A stretch of DNA of 6,120 nucleotides from JBFFSQ01 sp041572275 (GTDB lineage: Bacteria; Pseudomonadota; Gammaproteobacteria; SZUA-229): the NCBI GenBank assembly GCA_041572275.1, contig JBFFSQ010000181.1, forward strand, positions 1 through 6,120, read 5' to 3'. Shown here piece after piece: positions 6,092 through 6,120 of the stretch. How positions within the stretch are numbered: the stretch's first letter is position 1; every line of letters starts with the position of its first letter. Position numbers and translations under genes: made by a program. Below the pieces are notes generated by a model. The model was not told the origin of the DNA. It did not search any database and saw nothing but the letters and a program-made list of their open reading frames with translations.

Positions 6092-6114
6092 TTCTTAAAG
6101 TTTTACATTAAGAA
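6092..6114 (-). repeat. Inverted repeat upstream of the first SPOR lipoprotein gene
   Basis: TTCTTAA (6092-6098) and TTAAGAA (6108-6114) form a perfect 7-bp inverted repeat with a 9-base spacer. Being A/T-rich it would make a weak hairpin; it could be an operator-like site near the promoter, or the 3' end of the preceding transcript. The right arm belongs to a 13-base word also found at the end of the downstream lipoprotein gene. Confidence 0.35.
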
Positions 6115-6120
6115 TCAACG

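Noticed and set aside
1..6120. CRISPR array, insertion sequence, phage or defence system
   Set aside because: No regularly spaced repeats, transposase, integrase or terminal inverted repeats were seen, and all large frames belong to housekeeping or envelope families.

Overview
The window looks like ordinary chromosomal DNA of a gammaproteobacterium with a mid-range GC content (judged by eye). Signs of this are an RlmI-type 23S rRNA methyltransferase of 396 residues, the length I recall for the E. coli enzyme, a YihY/BrkB-type membrane protein, and two outer-membrane-type lipoproteins ending in SPOR domains that resemble the one in DamX. Genus cannot be fixed from the sequence. No mobile element, CRISPR array, tRNA or rRNA body is visible.

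Layout. Bases 1-169 hold no gene. They contain a near-consensus sigma70 promoter on the minus strand (TTGACG, 16-bp spacer, TATAAT, GC-rich discriminator, A/T-rich upstream element) of the kind that drives rRNA or tRNA operons, followed by about 115 bases of likely transcribed leader that run off the left edge. Bases 170-2169 hold a minus-strand pair 8 bp apart: an upstream YihY/BrkB-family membrane protein gene, then rlmI. Bases 2170-2292 form a divergent promoter region. Bases 2293-4739 hold a plus-strand pair joined by an ATGA overlap: a long thioredoxin-fold/(alpha/alpha)6-barrel protein (DUF255, YyaL/SPATA20 family) and a small cupin. Bases 4740-4843 lie between convergent genes and contain a good hairpin terminator for the minus-strand genes. 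Bases 4844-6035 hold two tandem paralogous lipoprotein genes on the minus strand, each with a doubled SPW motif after the lipid cysteine, a Glu/Met/Pro-rich linker and a C-terminal SPOR domain.

How they may work together. RlmI methylates 23S rRNA, and its gene lies directly upstream of, and codirectional with, what looks like a stable-RNA promoter. The DUF255 protein and the cupin are probably translationally coupled and so may share a task, which is unknown. The SPOR lipoproteins probably sit in the outer membrane and bind septal peptidoglycan. The most notable points are the stable-RNA promoter at the left edge and the tandem SPW/SPOR lipoprotein pair, with a hint that a third copy lies just beyond the right edge.
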